From assembly GCA_035048485.1 (NCBI GenBank), contig CM068589.1:3226501-3290500 (forward strand): a DNA stretch of 64,000 nucleotides, written 5' to 3'. The stretch is from Pteria penguin. Lineage: Eukaryota > Mollusca > Bivalvia > Pterioida > Pteriidae. Shown piece after piece: positions 34,597 to 45,959 of this stretch. Numbering within the stretch: position 1 is the stretch's first letter; each line of letters starts with the position of its first letter. The notes under the pieces were generated by a model, which saw only the letters and a list, made by a program, of their open reading frames with translations, was not told the origin of the DNA and made no database searches. The position numbers and the translations under genes are program-made.

Positions 34597-34725
34597 ATTG
34601 CCCTATTTTCAATGTCAACGAAACATCTGACTTTGAATTGTGGAACTGCACAAACAATATGCAATCGAATCATAGTATATGCAGAGACCATAAGAAGTCA
34701 TACTTAACAAATGAACTTTACAAAT
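34597..34725 (+). CDS. TMC copy 3, exon Y
   Basis: A 129-base exon, acceptor CTTTCGTTTCAG, donor GTAAGTTA. It reads CPIFNVNETSDFELWNC, then NHSIC, and KKSYLTNELYK. It is shorter than copies 1 and 4 by three codons, in frame. Splice sites and all three cysteines are kept. Confidence 0.68.
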
Positions 34726-35294
34726 GTAAGTTAACTTGATTTATTAAAATGGAATACCAACAATAATAGCTTGTGTCAGATAATCAGCATAAATGCAGTT
34801 CATAAATAAGTTTTCAAAAGTATTGATCTGTATCATGTGGTATTGTTTTATTCCCTGAATTAAATTATCAAAATTTAACAAGCCGCTCATATAGGTTTAT
34901 ACAATATAAACAAACTTCAATATATCCATACACCTTTTGTAAGTAAGGACTGCTGTCAAAATATACGTTGACTAGATCATATGTTTCAGATTGTCATTTG
35001 TTCATGTTATCAACACATCATTCATTGTAATATGTAATAGCATTGTTATTTTAATAACTTAATGTTTTACTATGGTATTTTATTGTTAAGTTAAACAACG
35101 GTTAATATGAAAGGACAAGCCACTTGCACTCTTGATACCAGATGGCGTTAAATTTTCTCCTATAGACACTGAAGTTAGATACGATTATTCCTTTTGAGAA
35201 AGCCCCACGAAAGTTTCCTATATCACATGAACACGCGACCTTATAGACAGGAAGAAATTTTAGTGTATTCGTCTGCCTTGTTTACAAACATCAG

Positions 35295-35372
35295 ACATGT
35301 TTATATAAAGGACACAACCATCCAACATCACTAGGTAATTAAAGAACACTTAATGACACGCATAAACATGTT
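35295..35372 (+). pseudogene. Crypton tail in TMC copy 3
   Basis: It reads NHPTSLGN, stop, RTLNDTHKHV. The catalytic-type Tyr codon has become TAA. Position and orientation are as in the other copies. Confidence 0.65.
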
Positions 35373-36137
35373 CTATCTTCTATCCGGTCTGCCAATACAT
35401 CTCTTCAAGCAATGAATAACACAAGTCCACAAAGTCATTTTACGTCCCATTCCGAAACTATTATCGAAATAATCAGGAAGAAGTAGGTCTAACAAAATTG
35501 GGGAGGGTCTTTTTGCTGATAATAATATTCACAACTGCCAAATATAGACAAAAATGCATAACAAACCCCGACTGACAGGGAGACGAATGATGACCAACTT
35601 GGACTCTGAATAAGCACGTGTTACACTTTCTACAATATGAACATTGAAGTGATTACACAAAACAAAATAGTTCAGAGTGATTTTTGTAAGATTATGAAAC
35701 ATTTCTTTTGCTTTACGATTTCTTGCTAATCTTATTTCCTTTTCGTAATAATGGGATGAAATATAATAAGTTGTCGAAATCTTCGCCACTGTGTAAATAA
35801 TTCATCACTAGTATCCCCATGGCGTAGTAATTTGAATTACTGTAAAATAAAACGGTAATATTTTACTCCCTCTTGGCTGTACTCGTCCTTTATCTCTCCA
35901 GTTCATACACTAGGTAAAATACCATTTCTTAAAGAAAATGACATTTAACACTAAATGTTAAAATTTTCAAGATTTTCTATGAATATTTGAAATAAGGTAA
36001 AATAACATTTAAGGAGAGGAATATAATTCATCAACTCTTATCCCTTTGCGATAAGGAAATCTAATCCTCGGGGTTCAATATGTAAATGTATGTAACATTT
36101 GTATGACATATTCCAACAAAGTGCAGGACTTGACATC

Positions 36138-36173
36138 AGTGTTTATAACGATAAGGATCTCAGTTCTAATGAG
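36138..36173 (+). pseudogene. TMC copy 3, truncated exon Z
   Basis: GTTTATAACGATAAGGATCT and the following TTCTAATGAGTA match the first half of exon Z in copies 1 and 4. The match stops at GAGTAC, and unrelated sequence follows. Confidence 0.55.
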
Positions 36174-36180
36174 TACCCAA

Positions 36181-36647
36181 CACACGTTTAGTCCACTGAA
36201 CACTTAATGTAATTGGTTTAAGCAGTGGTAGCCTCTTCTACTTATTAAACACACTAACGAGTATGAGATGCGTCTAATAAAAGTATATTGTCTGATGAAA
36301 ATAAACGAAGTTTAGTGACAGGCATTGAATGCAGAACAAAATAAAATAAACAGTCCAGAACATCTAATGAATTGAATGATTTATCATTATAGAGATCGGC
36401 ACTATCAAATAAATTAAAATGAAATCATTTATAATCGCTGAGATGGATCAACACGAACACGAATAACACTACAAGAATGTCAAGTAGGGAGCAATGGAAC
36501 ATTTGCTTCACTTGAACATATGACGTCCCACAAATGTGTATGGTAAAAGGCTGCAAAGAAAACAAAATACAATGTAGAACTATACCTGAAACAGGTTTCC
36601 ATAGAAAAATCTGATAAAACAGTATGACACATTATATATATTCTAAT
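36181..36647. other. No gene recognised
   Basis: AT-rich sequence beyond the truncated end of TMC copy 3. Nothing is supported. Confidence 0.5.
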
Positions 36648-36905
36648 GTAAAGATGATGGATAAATCCAAACCACAAGTCCAAAAATCATGAAACCATAG
36701 GACATACAAAATCAGTGAAAATGAAAAACAAATGGAAAATAACAAAATATGTCTACTTGAAGAGCATATGTGAACCCCTGTGATGGAGTGAGATCAGGTG
36801 CCCGGGGAGAGTGAGCATCTCCTGCTTGCTAGCAACACCCGCCACATATACCCCGTAGAAAGAGTCAAATCGTGTGAATTCCATATGTGTCTATATATGG
36901 AGAAT
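36648..36905 (-). repeat. Penelope family-2 3' end, solo copy
   Basis: Nearly identical to 8832-9100 and to 37340-37655, in the same inverted orientation. It is truncated at CTATATATGGAGAA, at nearly the same point as the 8.8-kb solo copy. Confidence 0.85.
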
Positions 36906-37339
36906 ACCATTGCAAACTGATATGAAGCAAATGAAATGCACACATTACTTGTGTAACAGTTTAAATTAGAATCTTATACAAGTTCCACATTGTAAATAAG
37001 AGTAAACCCTCTCAGAAATATGACAAAATAGCTGAATGTCAAACAATGCGATTATAGATTCATCGCTTATACTCAAAAACACACATTTAATACAAAAAAT
37101 GGAACATAGTAGACATTTGTAACATTACATAATTATTTGCAATACAAACTTACACAGTTGACAGCTAAACTACCAGAGAAATGAGAAGTTTGACAACAGC
37201 AGATAGATATCGAGGTTTGTAGCCAACGCGTGCGATTACGTGATAGCAGAAGAGTTCCAACATAAAAACAACTAACTGCTCTATATTATATGAAAATACA
37301 GCGTGAAAAGAAAGATAATTTTAGAATATTTAACAAATG
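36906..37339. other. No gene recognised
   Basis: A spacer between two Penelope family-2 ends. No motif is seen. Confidence 0.5.
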
Positions 37340-38140
37340 TAAAGATGATGGATAAATCCAAACCACAAGTCCAAAAATCATGAAACCAGAGGACATACAA
37401 AATCAGTGAAAATGAAAAACAAATAGAAAATAACAAAATATGTCTACTTGAAGAGCATATGTGAACCCCTGTGATGGAGTGAGATTAGGTGCCCGGGGAG
37501 AGTGAGCATCTCCTGCTTGCTAGCAACACCCGTCACATTTACCCAGTAGAAAGAGTCAAATTGTGTGAATTCCACATGTATTTATATATGGAGAAGTCGA
37601 AGTAGGCAACCTTCTAGTATAGAAGGTGTCAAATCTGTGTAAAATTACGGAATCGGTCTCAGTCCAGAATATCATTTAAAAGTCTGGATAACGAGATATC
37701 ATATGGAGTAATAAGAGTCTCGTAAGAACTCTCGTAGAACTTCCTCAGTGACGTTGGTAGTCTAGCATATATATAACCCTGGTTGAGCAGCTTAACTGAA
37801 AGTCGCCTAGCCCTCAGAACAAAGTCATTGTAATTTGAACATGCTCTGGAATAACGTATTAACTGAGATATGAATACGCCGTATGCGGGCGATGATGGAA
37901 TGTTGCTACTTAAGAAAGGAAAGTTTGTGATAGCGAAATTGAAATCGCTACGTTTGTCATAGAGTGAGGTGTTCAATTGACCATTAATGTCGAAAGACAA
38001 CATAATATCTAAATACGAAGTAGAATTACTACTTTCTGTGGTTTCTTTGACCTCCAGTTCACTTGGATAGATGGTGCTAAGGTAATCCGCGAATGAAGGA
38101 TTATTAATTGAAAACAGTCATATTTGATGTTCACAACACT
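37340..38140 (-). pseudogene. Penelope-like family-2: RT C-terminus plus 3' end
   Basis: The coding part (38140-37659) starts directly after the expected position of RT motif C with INNPSFADYLSTIYPSELEV. It then has TSYLDIMLSFDINGQLNT and continues through YGVFISQLIRYSRACSNY to RLLNDILD and stop, with no internal break. The 3' non-coding end (37655-37340) follows. Absence of the RT core shows 5' truncation. Confidence 0.85.
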
Positions 38141-41100
38141 CGGTCTTTACTGTATTATCCGAGAGATTGGCAATAGTCTGGTTCCCGGGACCCTTTGAAT
38201 TTTTGCTGTTTTAGATGGGTCAAGTAACACTCGGACTCCATATATTGTTTTCTGCTGTGTATTACATGGCGGAATTGCTGCAATTTCAGCAGGAACGTAC
38301 AAATTGAGATACTAGTTAATACGTGGGATGACAGCTGTAACGGATTGTAGGAACTGTTGCAGATGATGTTTGTTCTGAAGCCATAACTTTGCCATACAAT
38401 GCGTATTTAGATAGTTTTGGCGCTGTTTCCATTGTAAACACTTGCCAATTTTATACCCCCTTGCCCATTCTGGCGACTGTTTGTGTTTGATCTAGGCGCG
38501 ACATGGTAGGGAGGCCCAAACTCTTTCCTTAAAAACACATGAGATACACTTTTTAGATACCTTTAGATAATTTATTTGTATCACAATATACCAGAGAATA
38601 AGTAAGTTACAAAGCATGTTTTATAGTCAACAAACTCTGAAAATTTCACGGGTTTTTCTCGATATTGCATTTTTACACCTTTTTCAAGCAAATGAAAATG
38701 CACAACCTCGCAATTTTATGAGCGTATAACTTAATCAGCTATGCATAAAATTTGTGATTTATTTATATTAATCTACTCTATGTACTACAGGTATTACGAA
38801 AAAAGATAAAAACATTGGTTGTAAGTCTTATTATCTCAAATATAATCTCTTAAACTTGACGAAGAATGGTTTTTTACTTTGATGAAAATGACGAAGTCCA
38901 AATGTCCAAGGTCATTTTTCTAAAAACTTATACAAGGATTCATAATAATGTAAAAACTTATTTAAAATGGTTACTTATGAGGATATTTGAAGGAATTTAG
39001 ATTGTATGACAAAAAATAAGCTCTGTATAAGCAAAAACATTTTTACCTAAATCAGGGGCGGATAACTCTTTTAAAAAAATGTGAAAAATATCACATACCT
39101 TTTAATTTATCATAGTATAGCTTAGTGTTTTATATTAATCTACTATATGTATTATATTCATTATTTTAAAAACATAAAAACTTTTATTAAAAATTGTCGT
39201 AAAGTTTGGTTGATTTCAATTCCTGTTCTTTATGTCTCCTTCATGATAATCTTTCACAATTAACAGGAAACCTGATAATTAGTCCTTGTCTTTCATTAAT
39301 ATGAATACCCAGTTTATTAAGATCGCTAATTAATATCTTGAAAGCTGTTGAAATGTACGAAATGAAGGTTGATATTTGCTGGGTCAAACAGCCGGTTGAG
39401 GTGATATTACGTAATAATTTAGCCGCACAGGTGACAGGTGATCGCCCTAGACGGCGTTACCTCGATATACCCTCGATATATTGAAAATATTGCAACTTGA
39501 TTAGGAAGTCAACTATTGAAGATATCATAGAATTCGTCTTGGGACTGGCCATCTGAATGCACATGACGAAGAGTCAACGCTGTCGCTGGTGTTTTCGTGC
39601 GAGCTGTACTGAAAAACACACTTTTTCGAGTGCCAATTACAGGTATATCGGGAATATTGAAATTAATTAGAATTATTTTCTATAAAGTCTTCAATACACA
39701 GTTATCTAAATAAAAAATTATAAATTAAAAACCTTTATTTCTTTTTTTTCGTGAATCACGCGACGATTGGCGTTTCGTAGTACCTTAACATAACTTGTTT
39801 CTCATTGTTATATACTTGTTCTCTCATATTAATATCTACAGTGGCGAATTTATAGGGATCGCTCCCCCTTTTTGCCACAATTATGAGCAAATCTTCTGAT
39901 TTCGCCCCTAAATTGGCAGAGTATTTTGGTTTATATTGGACTTTCACTTGTGCGCCTCCCCCCCCCCTCCCATTTCGGAAATTCTGGATTTGCCACTGAT
40001 ATAAATACCAAAATTAATTAAAGAGGATTAAAACCAAATCATTTGAATCAAAATAGGCTGTTAGTCTCGTCATTTTTCCATTAACAAAAAATGTCTTCCT
40101 TAAATATGAAGAAATTATCCCCCCCCCCTTTCCTTTCGCAGAGGTCTAGACTTATCTGCAATTAAAATGTAAGTCTGAAGTTCTAAACAGTGGGGTCAAT
40201 GTAAACTAAATGATGAAATGATGTCTTATTTTATCGCACAATATATGTCTTGGTATTTATTACATTGAAATGTGTATTTCTGTACATAATTCTATACGAC
40301 AATACTTGGAGGTCGCCCCGAGTCAGAGAAAACTCGTGCAAAATCGTATTAATAGAGCTACAAAATTTCAATAAACTATATGAAATCGTCAAATATTTAA
40401 TTAATGTAAATACCAATAATTTTCAATTCAAATGTAAAAATCGTTCACGGTAAGTATTAACCCACGCGCCTACGCCGTTCTTCAAATTACATCATCAATG
40501 ATGAAATGAAACTTTTGAGAAATAAAACTTTGTAAATAATAGCTACGGGGTAATTTTTTCACAAACAGGATAATCATAATTACTTCTATAGACATTGCTT
40601 TCGTTATGTGTTCTCTTATTTGAGAACTTCATAATGTACGATTGTTTAATATGTATATCGATGTAATCAAATGACTCGTGAAACAATATGGCGGACCGTT
40701 GTTTTGGCAAAGAGGAAGACGCTATCTTTTTATTTTTAAATGTTTGTAGTCATTTCTAGGTATATTTTCATAAAAATGGTATCAAATGAATCGGGGGAAA
40801 CATACTTATCGCATATTATGGGCCGGTAGAAATAAATTAAAAACTGAAAATTATATATTTAAAAAACTGATTTGTGCCCGCATCGTACATCGTTTTTGCT
40901 TCGGCGATCAGCTGTTTACAGGTAATGGACGTATCTACCTGTAAAACCTCACTTCACTGGATTTGATACAACCGTGACCCCGAACAACGCCAGTGAACAT
41001 ATCGCTTTTATGCTCATTGATTCTAAGCGCGCCGTCAATTATAAGGCAAAATAAACATCTCGCTGTACCGCCGCGGTATCGTTAGATATTTTAATGATTT

Positions 41101-41811
41101 TAGCTATTTTCAAATTGCCCTAATTTCTTTATTTCTACTCCAAAGGAGATGAAATTTAAGAAATGAGAAGAAAACAAAATGAATATTCTAATAATATGAT
41201 TTTGATTTACATGTTAAAAATATTTCCCGGTAAATTATTGATGCGAAAATTGCAAACAACGCATTTTGATTAATTTTAACTTAGTCATTTGCGATGGGCC
41301 TCACTAGACATGGGTTTTATTTTTTTATTTAGCACTTCTCCTCGAATTTACTCCAGATTTTAGATGCATGGTTTGCTTTACGCTATTTGATGCAGTTTAA
41401 TCATTATGGTAGCTTTAATTTGCTCTCACGTGTATCATTTACCATTCTATCCATCAATGTTGCCTTTAATTTATTTCTACATCAGAATTTATAACCCTAT
41501 TAATATAACATCTATCATGCTTCCCAAAATGTCCTGCATGTATATTTTTGGTGTTGGGTCCAACTTTTCTATATGCAGTTGATTCTCATTTGTATGTTGC
41601 AGATACTAAAATCTGCCATGCCGAGTAATATATTGAAGGCATTGTCGGACTGATTTGATATTTAAATCCAAAATCAGCAGTCATGGCCTGCTTAGTATGG
41701 CATGACAAATGCATCAACATCTGATTTAATGATGCGGATTATAAACAGGAAATGCATGTTTCCAGTATGATATTTTGGCGTTGAAAGCGCATATATATAG
41801 AATAAGTGTCT
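38141..41811. other. Long stretch with no recognised gene
   Basis: AT-rich, with short C/T homopolymer tracts (39957-39968, 40118-40127). At 40690 an ATG in good context opens MADRCFGKEEDAIFLFLNVC, followed by a stop and with no convincing donor; a first exon is possible but unsupported. The remaining frames lack motifs. Confidence 0.45.
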
Positions 41812-41813
41812 TA

Positions 41814-42289
41814 CAGTTAGGTGCAGTCCTAACCTTACATTCAAGTGTACTTCAAGTTTTGTTTTTCGTCCTGAAAACCAGTCATAAAGTTTAGTCAAGT
41901 GCACTTCATATCAAGTTTACTTTAAAGTAATTCCGTCTTCAAGTTTACTATCCCGTGACACCAAGTTTACTTTTCACGTGTGTTTATTACAATTGTCCAG
42001 TTTCATATAACACGATCGAAATAATTGTCTTATTATGTACAATTGTATATTTTACATAAAAAATTGTTTTAATAGAAAAATATAGTAAATGTACATGTAT
42101 ATAGAAAGTAAACTAAACTTGAAGTGCACTTCGGGTAAACTTGGAATCAAGTTTAGTACTAAACTTGGAATCCAGTTTACTACTGAACTTTATTCCAAGT
42201 TTACTCTGTTGTCGCCAAGTAAACTTGAAAAGCAGTCATAAAGTTAACTTGAAGAGCACTTTATGTAAGGTTAGGACTGCACCTAACTG
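41814..42289 (-). mobile_element. B2: family B TA-flanked element
   Basis: 476 bases with ends CAGTTAGGTGCAGTCCTAAC on the left and the same sequence inverted on the right. TA flanks at 41812-41813 and 42290-42291. It is inverted relative to B1, with which it shares the subterminal AAGTGCACTT and AAGTTTACTT motifs and the AT-rich middle. It has an extra internal repeat of CTAAACTTGGAATC type (about 42140-42200). No ORF. Confidence 0.9.
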
Positions 42290-42291
42290 TA

Positions 42292-42374
42292 TTTTGTGTT
42301 TTCATGCAGGAATAAATTAGCGCATTATATCTAATAAACGCCATTGTAATTTATTCCTGCACGAAAACACAAAA
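42292..42374. repeat. Inverted repeat (hairpin) between B2 and A3
   Basis: The left arm TTTTGTGTTTTC.TGCAGGAATAAATT (42292-42319) pairs with the right arm (42348-42374), with one or two mismatches and a loop of 28 bases. The arms begin immediately after the TA of B2. It may be a very small fold-back element or a target for these elements. Confidence 0.85.
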
Positions 42375-42411
42375 CAAGACTCTTATTCTACGTATAAAAT
42401 TAATTATAATA

Positions 42412-42853
42412 CAGTGAGGTGCAGTTCTAACATAATATTATGTGAACGTGAAGTTTGCTTTCCTCGTGTGCCCAGGACTGTTGTACACACGCGTTTGCGT
42501 TAACGCAGATTTCCACGTAAACTTAATTTCGGAACCGCATTAACGCGCTTGATTGCCGCATGAACGTGCTAGACAGCCATGTTCGCTTGTTATATTAACA
42601 TGTAGAATAGAGGGATTTAAAGGAGAATCGCATTGTATATTGAAATATATCAATGTATAAATAAAATATTTAGACTTAAATTAAGAGATTTTAAAAATAC
42701 TGAACGGAGTGCAAGCGGGAATAGAATTCCCTCCCGAATTAAAGGGAGGACCGCACGCGCGTCCGGTCGAGCAGTCCTGGCACTTGTGCTATAGCAGTCC
42801 TCGTGACCGTTTTCGCGTTAACTTGAATGTTATGTTAGGACTGCGTCCATCTG
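42412..42853 (-). mobile_element. A3: family A element with internal deletion
   Basis: 442 bases with ends CAGTGAGGTGCAGTTCTAAC and, inverted, CAGATGGACGCAGTCCTAAC. TA flanks at 42410-42411 and 42854-42855. It is inverted relative to A1 and A2. About 600 internal bases are missing, with a junction near 42708. Terminal GC-rich parts are retained, although many GTTAACGCG motifs are mutated. It is the most diverged full-ended A copy. Confidence 0.88.
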
Positions 42854-42855
42854 TA

Positions 42856-43079
42856 CCTTTAAATTCAACCTAGTATGTACATGTTGCGTCACTGCCAGCA
42901 AACCTTTTTGCTGTACATGTGTATCGTTCTTAATTGTAACGGAGACACTGTCCTGAACCATAAAATTTGCTGTTTAATTTTAATTTATTTCTTTGGATAA
43001 CTAAACATATTTCACATATTTACATATATATAGTGTATATCTGAAAGAGCATTCTTATGGGTTTACATGCTTTTTGTTT
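42856..43079. other. Spacer, nothing recognised
   Basis: A short AT-rich stretch between A3 and the retrozyme-like repeat. Confidence 0.5.
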
Positions 43080-43440
43080 CATAATAAATATAGAACATAT
43101 ATACCTTTTAATTTAGAACACCAAATGCGCATTTCGACAAGTTGTATCTCTTCAGTGATGCTCGTGGCCTAATAATAGGAATTTTCAAAATATATAAAAA
43201 TATGAAGAGCAGTGTTGAAGCCAAACTGACCGAAAAGTGAACCAAAGTATCTATCTAAGGACGGAGCTATGCATGAGGGAGATACTCCTTAGTTTTAGAT
43301 TGATTTACTTAATTTGATGACTGAAAATTTGAAGTATACATTTCATGTCAGTACAAAAGCACTGATAACTAGACTCATGATGCCCTCGGGTACTATCACT
43401 CCACCAGCAGTGACACCGGCCTAGTGGTTATATAAAATAT
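43080..43440 (-). mobile_element. Retrozyme-like monomer
   Basis: It carries a hammerhead at 43118-43161 and the same body as 12040-12280, including ATGCATGAGGGAGATACTCC and GTGACACCGGCCTA. It starts with AATAAATATAGAACATATAT, like the other copies. One monomer length is present. A separate hammerhead-only copy follows at 43.66 kb. Confidence 0.7.
43118..43161 (-). ncRNA. Hammerhead ribozyme-like fold
   Basis: Stem I GCATCA with TGGTGT (G-U closing), CTGAAGA, stem II GATA-CAACT-TGTC, GAAA, stem III AT-GCGC-AT, cleavage-site T. Substitutions relative to the 11.97-kb copy keep pairing in stems I and II, which supports the fold. Confidence 0.7.
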
Positions 43441-43619
43441 TTCAGAACACAGATCTACAGCTTTACCAACAGCTACAACTATTGGTATTGCGGGCAACAT
43501 AAAACAAGATGGAGGCTTTCATTAGAGGTATTTTTAACTCAAAGTAGATTTATTTATTGTAAATGTACGTGTGCAATGAAATATGCAATCTGCATGTTTT
43601 AGTCAATGTTTTAAAAATT

Positions 43620-43960
43620 GCAGTAATAAATATAGAACATATATACCTTTTAATTTTGTGCACCATATGCGCATTTCGACAAGTTATGTCTCTTCAGTGA
43701 TGCTCGTAGCCGAATGATTGGAAATCTCAAAATATATAAAAATATGAAAAGCATGTAGGTCATGAATATGTAATGTAAATATTACTAAATAAAAGTATAG
43801 TGCAATAAAAAGAAGGAAGCCAGAAGTTATTTGTGACCTACATACAGCAAGTCACCTGACTCGCCAGTTGTAAACTGTGATGTCAAATAATCTTTTACAT
43901 TATCTATCATCATTACATCACAAAATTAAAAGGTATATATGTTTTATATTTATCATACCA
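43620..43960 (-). repeat. Further hammerhead repeat copy and inverted tail
   Basis: A full hammerhead lies at 43660-43703 on the minus strand with the usual AATATAGAACATATATACC start. A short inverted match to the same start (AAAAGGTATATATG, then TTTATATTTATCAT) lies at about 43927-43957. The body between is not the usual one. Confidence 0.6.
43660..43703 (-). ncRNA. Type I hammerhead ribozyme, full core
   Basis: Identical in all core and stem positions to the copy at 11965-12008: GCATCA/TGGTGC, CTGAAGA, GACA/TGTC, GAAA, AT-GCGC-AT. Confidence 0.75.
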
Positions 43961-43969
43961 TTCAAAGTA

Positions 43970-45710
43970 CATCTGAAATAATACCATTTGAAGAAAAAAA
44001 GACATTTAAGTTTGGTGGTCGCCTGTACAATGAATGTGATACCCAAAGTAAATAGAACAGTCACAATAAGAGAAGGAACAATATAGTGTTGGGGTCAATT
44101 TCAAAGTCAAGCTTTATGTCGTCTGCATTCAGGTTTTATTGACAAGTAGAAATTGATACAAACAACTGATGATCAATTTCATCAAGATTGAACATTAATA
44201 TCCATTGACATATCCAGAGAAATTACAAAATCAGTTACTATTTATGTATATGCTGAAAGCGAATTTTCCTCATTACAGAAAACAGGATAAAATGCCAAAT
44301 TTTATGGAATTTCTTCCATACTCCAAGAAGCGGATTCAAAGCATGTCTTCTCCGACTGGGAAGACTCAAAAGCAGTTGATTAAAAGCAAATTGTCTTCTC
44401 GGGTACCTTTGAAGATTAAAAAAATAATATACTTTAGCCAACCAAATTTGCAAATTAAATTGTCTGTCACATGTTCCCCACCTGTGTGTCTACAGTCAAT
44501 TGTTAAAAGCTTAATTTACCATATATTCGGAGGGAAAGTATTTTTAATTAGCAGGCATGACACTTACGATATTTCTTCAAACAGTATACTAAGCCCACTA
44601 ATATTTCATTCATGCTGAATATAGAAGTGTCATGTGCTGATACTGGATATGAGAAAAGTGCATGTATTTCTTAATCATATGTTAATAATAACTGTATCTC
44701 TTCATTCACCTTGTCAGTTGCTAATAAATGTTCAAAATAAATAAAATTAATACCGGAATGTGCTAAAATATCAAAGTTGAGAATATTCGAGTATGTAAAT
44801 ATGCCTTTACATTTATTACTATTCTAATTAATACTATTTCAAAGGATCCAAGTCTTATGAAGAGAAAAAGGACTGTGGAGGAGAGAATGTTTGGAAGAAG
44901 AATGTATTCAGAAAAACTGAAATATTTCTAGCACGACAGTAGAGAAGTTCTGTAAAAAGAAATATTGCAAACTAGAAATAACTGTGATTAAAAGATCTTT
45001 CATCAAAGATATGGATGAATTGGATCATATTTTCGAAAAAAGGGTCGAATAAGACATTTCAAATAGATTCACATGAAGCAGTGCAGAATCTTTAGCGTGC
45101 CTAGTCGTCTGCAACGGATCTTGGTCTTTACTGTAATTTCCGAAAAATCCGCTCAATAGCAATCCAAGCACTTAAATGATTGATTTACGCTGTAATGCCG
45201 TGATGATTTGTTCGTTCATATAAACTTAGTCAAAACTTGTAAAAGTCGAATTTAATATTTTTTTGTGTAATATTACTACATTCAATCAACTTTACAAAAA
45301 GTACAATCAAAATCATGGCAAAAACCTCTTTTTTAGTTATTTATTACTGTATATTTTGGTTTACGCCATGTAAGAAGTATGTACGCCATTTAAGGATTAT
45401 TTCACTTACATATGTGGTGGCCGCCATGTACATAGTACATTGTACATAGACACCCACATCTGAAACACCATGACGAGGCACAGGTCATACAAGCTCGGTA
45501 CTGGCAGATGAAACTCACTTTTCATTTAATGTTAAATACCATTCTAGACGAGGATTTCAAGAATCGAAACGTCATTATCACACACTGGCCTCAACCATTT
45601 TTATGTAACAGTTTCTTAAGCTTACAGATTACTGATGATTCATTACATCTCCCCGGTGACTTCTGTCCTACAGCTAAGTAATATGTCTTTCCCTTCCCTC
45701 TTACTCCTGC
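43970..45710. repeat. 5' arm of TMC copy 4, inverted match to 11.4-13.3 kb
   Basis: Matches the region upstream of copy 1 in inverted order (see 10610-13320). A 137-codon plus-strand frame at 44205-44618 is not conserved as protein in the copy 1 counterpart and is probably chance. A promoter or first exon may be here but is not identifiable. Confidence 0.6.
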
Positions 45711-45959
45711 ATGGCACCTGATCCCACTTCTGTTTTGACAGAGGTTTGTGATTGCTAATATTTTATTTACATCGTGAACAACCTAGACCTACAACACAAC
45801 CTCTGATTACCCAGTCGCTCTCGACTTACCCGGCCGAATCCCTAAAAACTGTGACAACACGCTTCGTTCCAGTTGACGAAAATGATGTAAAAGTTTATTC
45901 ATGAGAATGAGAACCAAAAAATTTTACGAAAAACCCTTGGTTATTTTAAACTTTTCCAA

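Larger units (their letters stand above)
33130..36180 (+). repeat. TMC copy 3: duplicated segment with exon Y and part of Z
   Basis: It aligns with copy 1 inverted and copy 4 direct, starting just after the exon X donor (AATTTAATTAAGAGGGATAG, shared) and ending abruptly inside exon Z near 36173. It contains exon Y (34597-34725) and a Crypton tail (about 35295-35372). It is head to head with copy 2. Lacking X, W and TM, it is a gene fragment. Confidence 0.72.

Noticed and set aside
40690..40760. First exon of a host gene (MADRCFGKEED...)
   Set aside because: Good start context, but the frame stops after about 22 codons without a consensus donor.
44205..44618. 137-codon plus-strand frame
   Set aside because: The inverted counterpart near 12.8-13.2 kb does not keep the frame and no motif is recognised.
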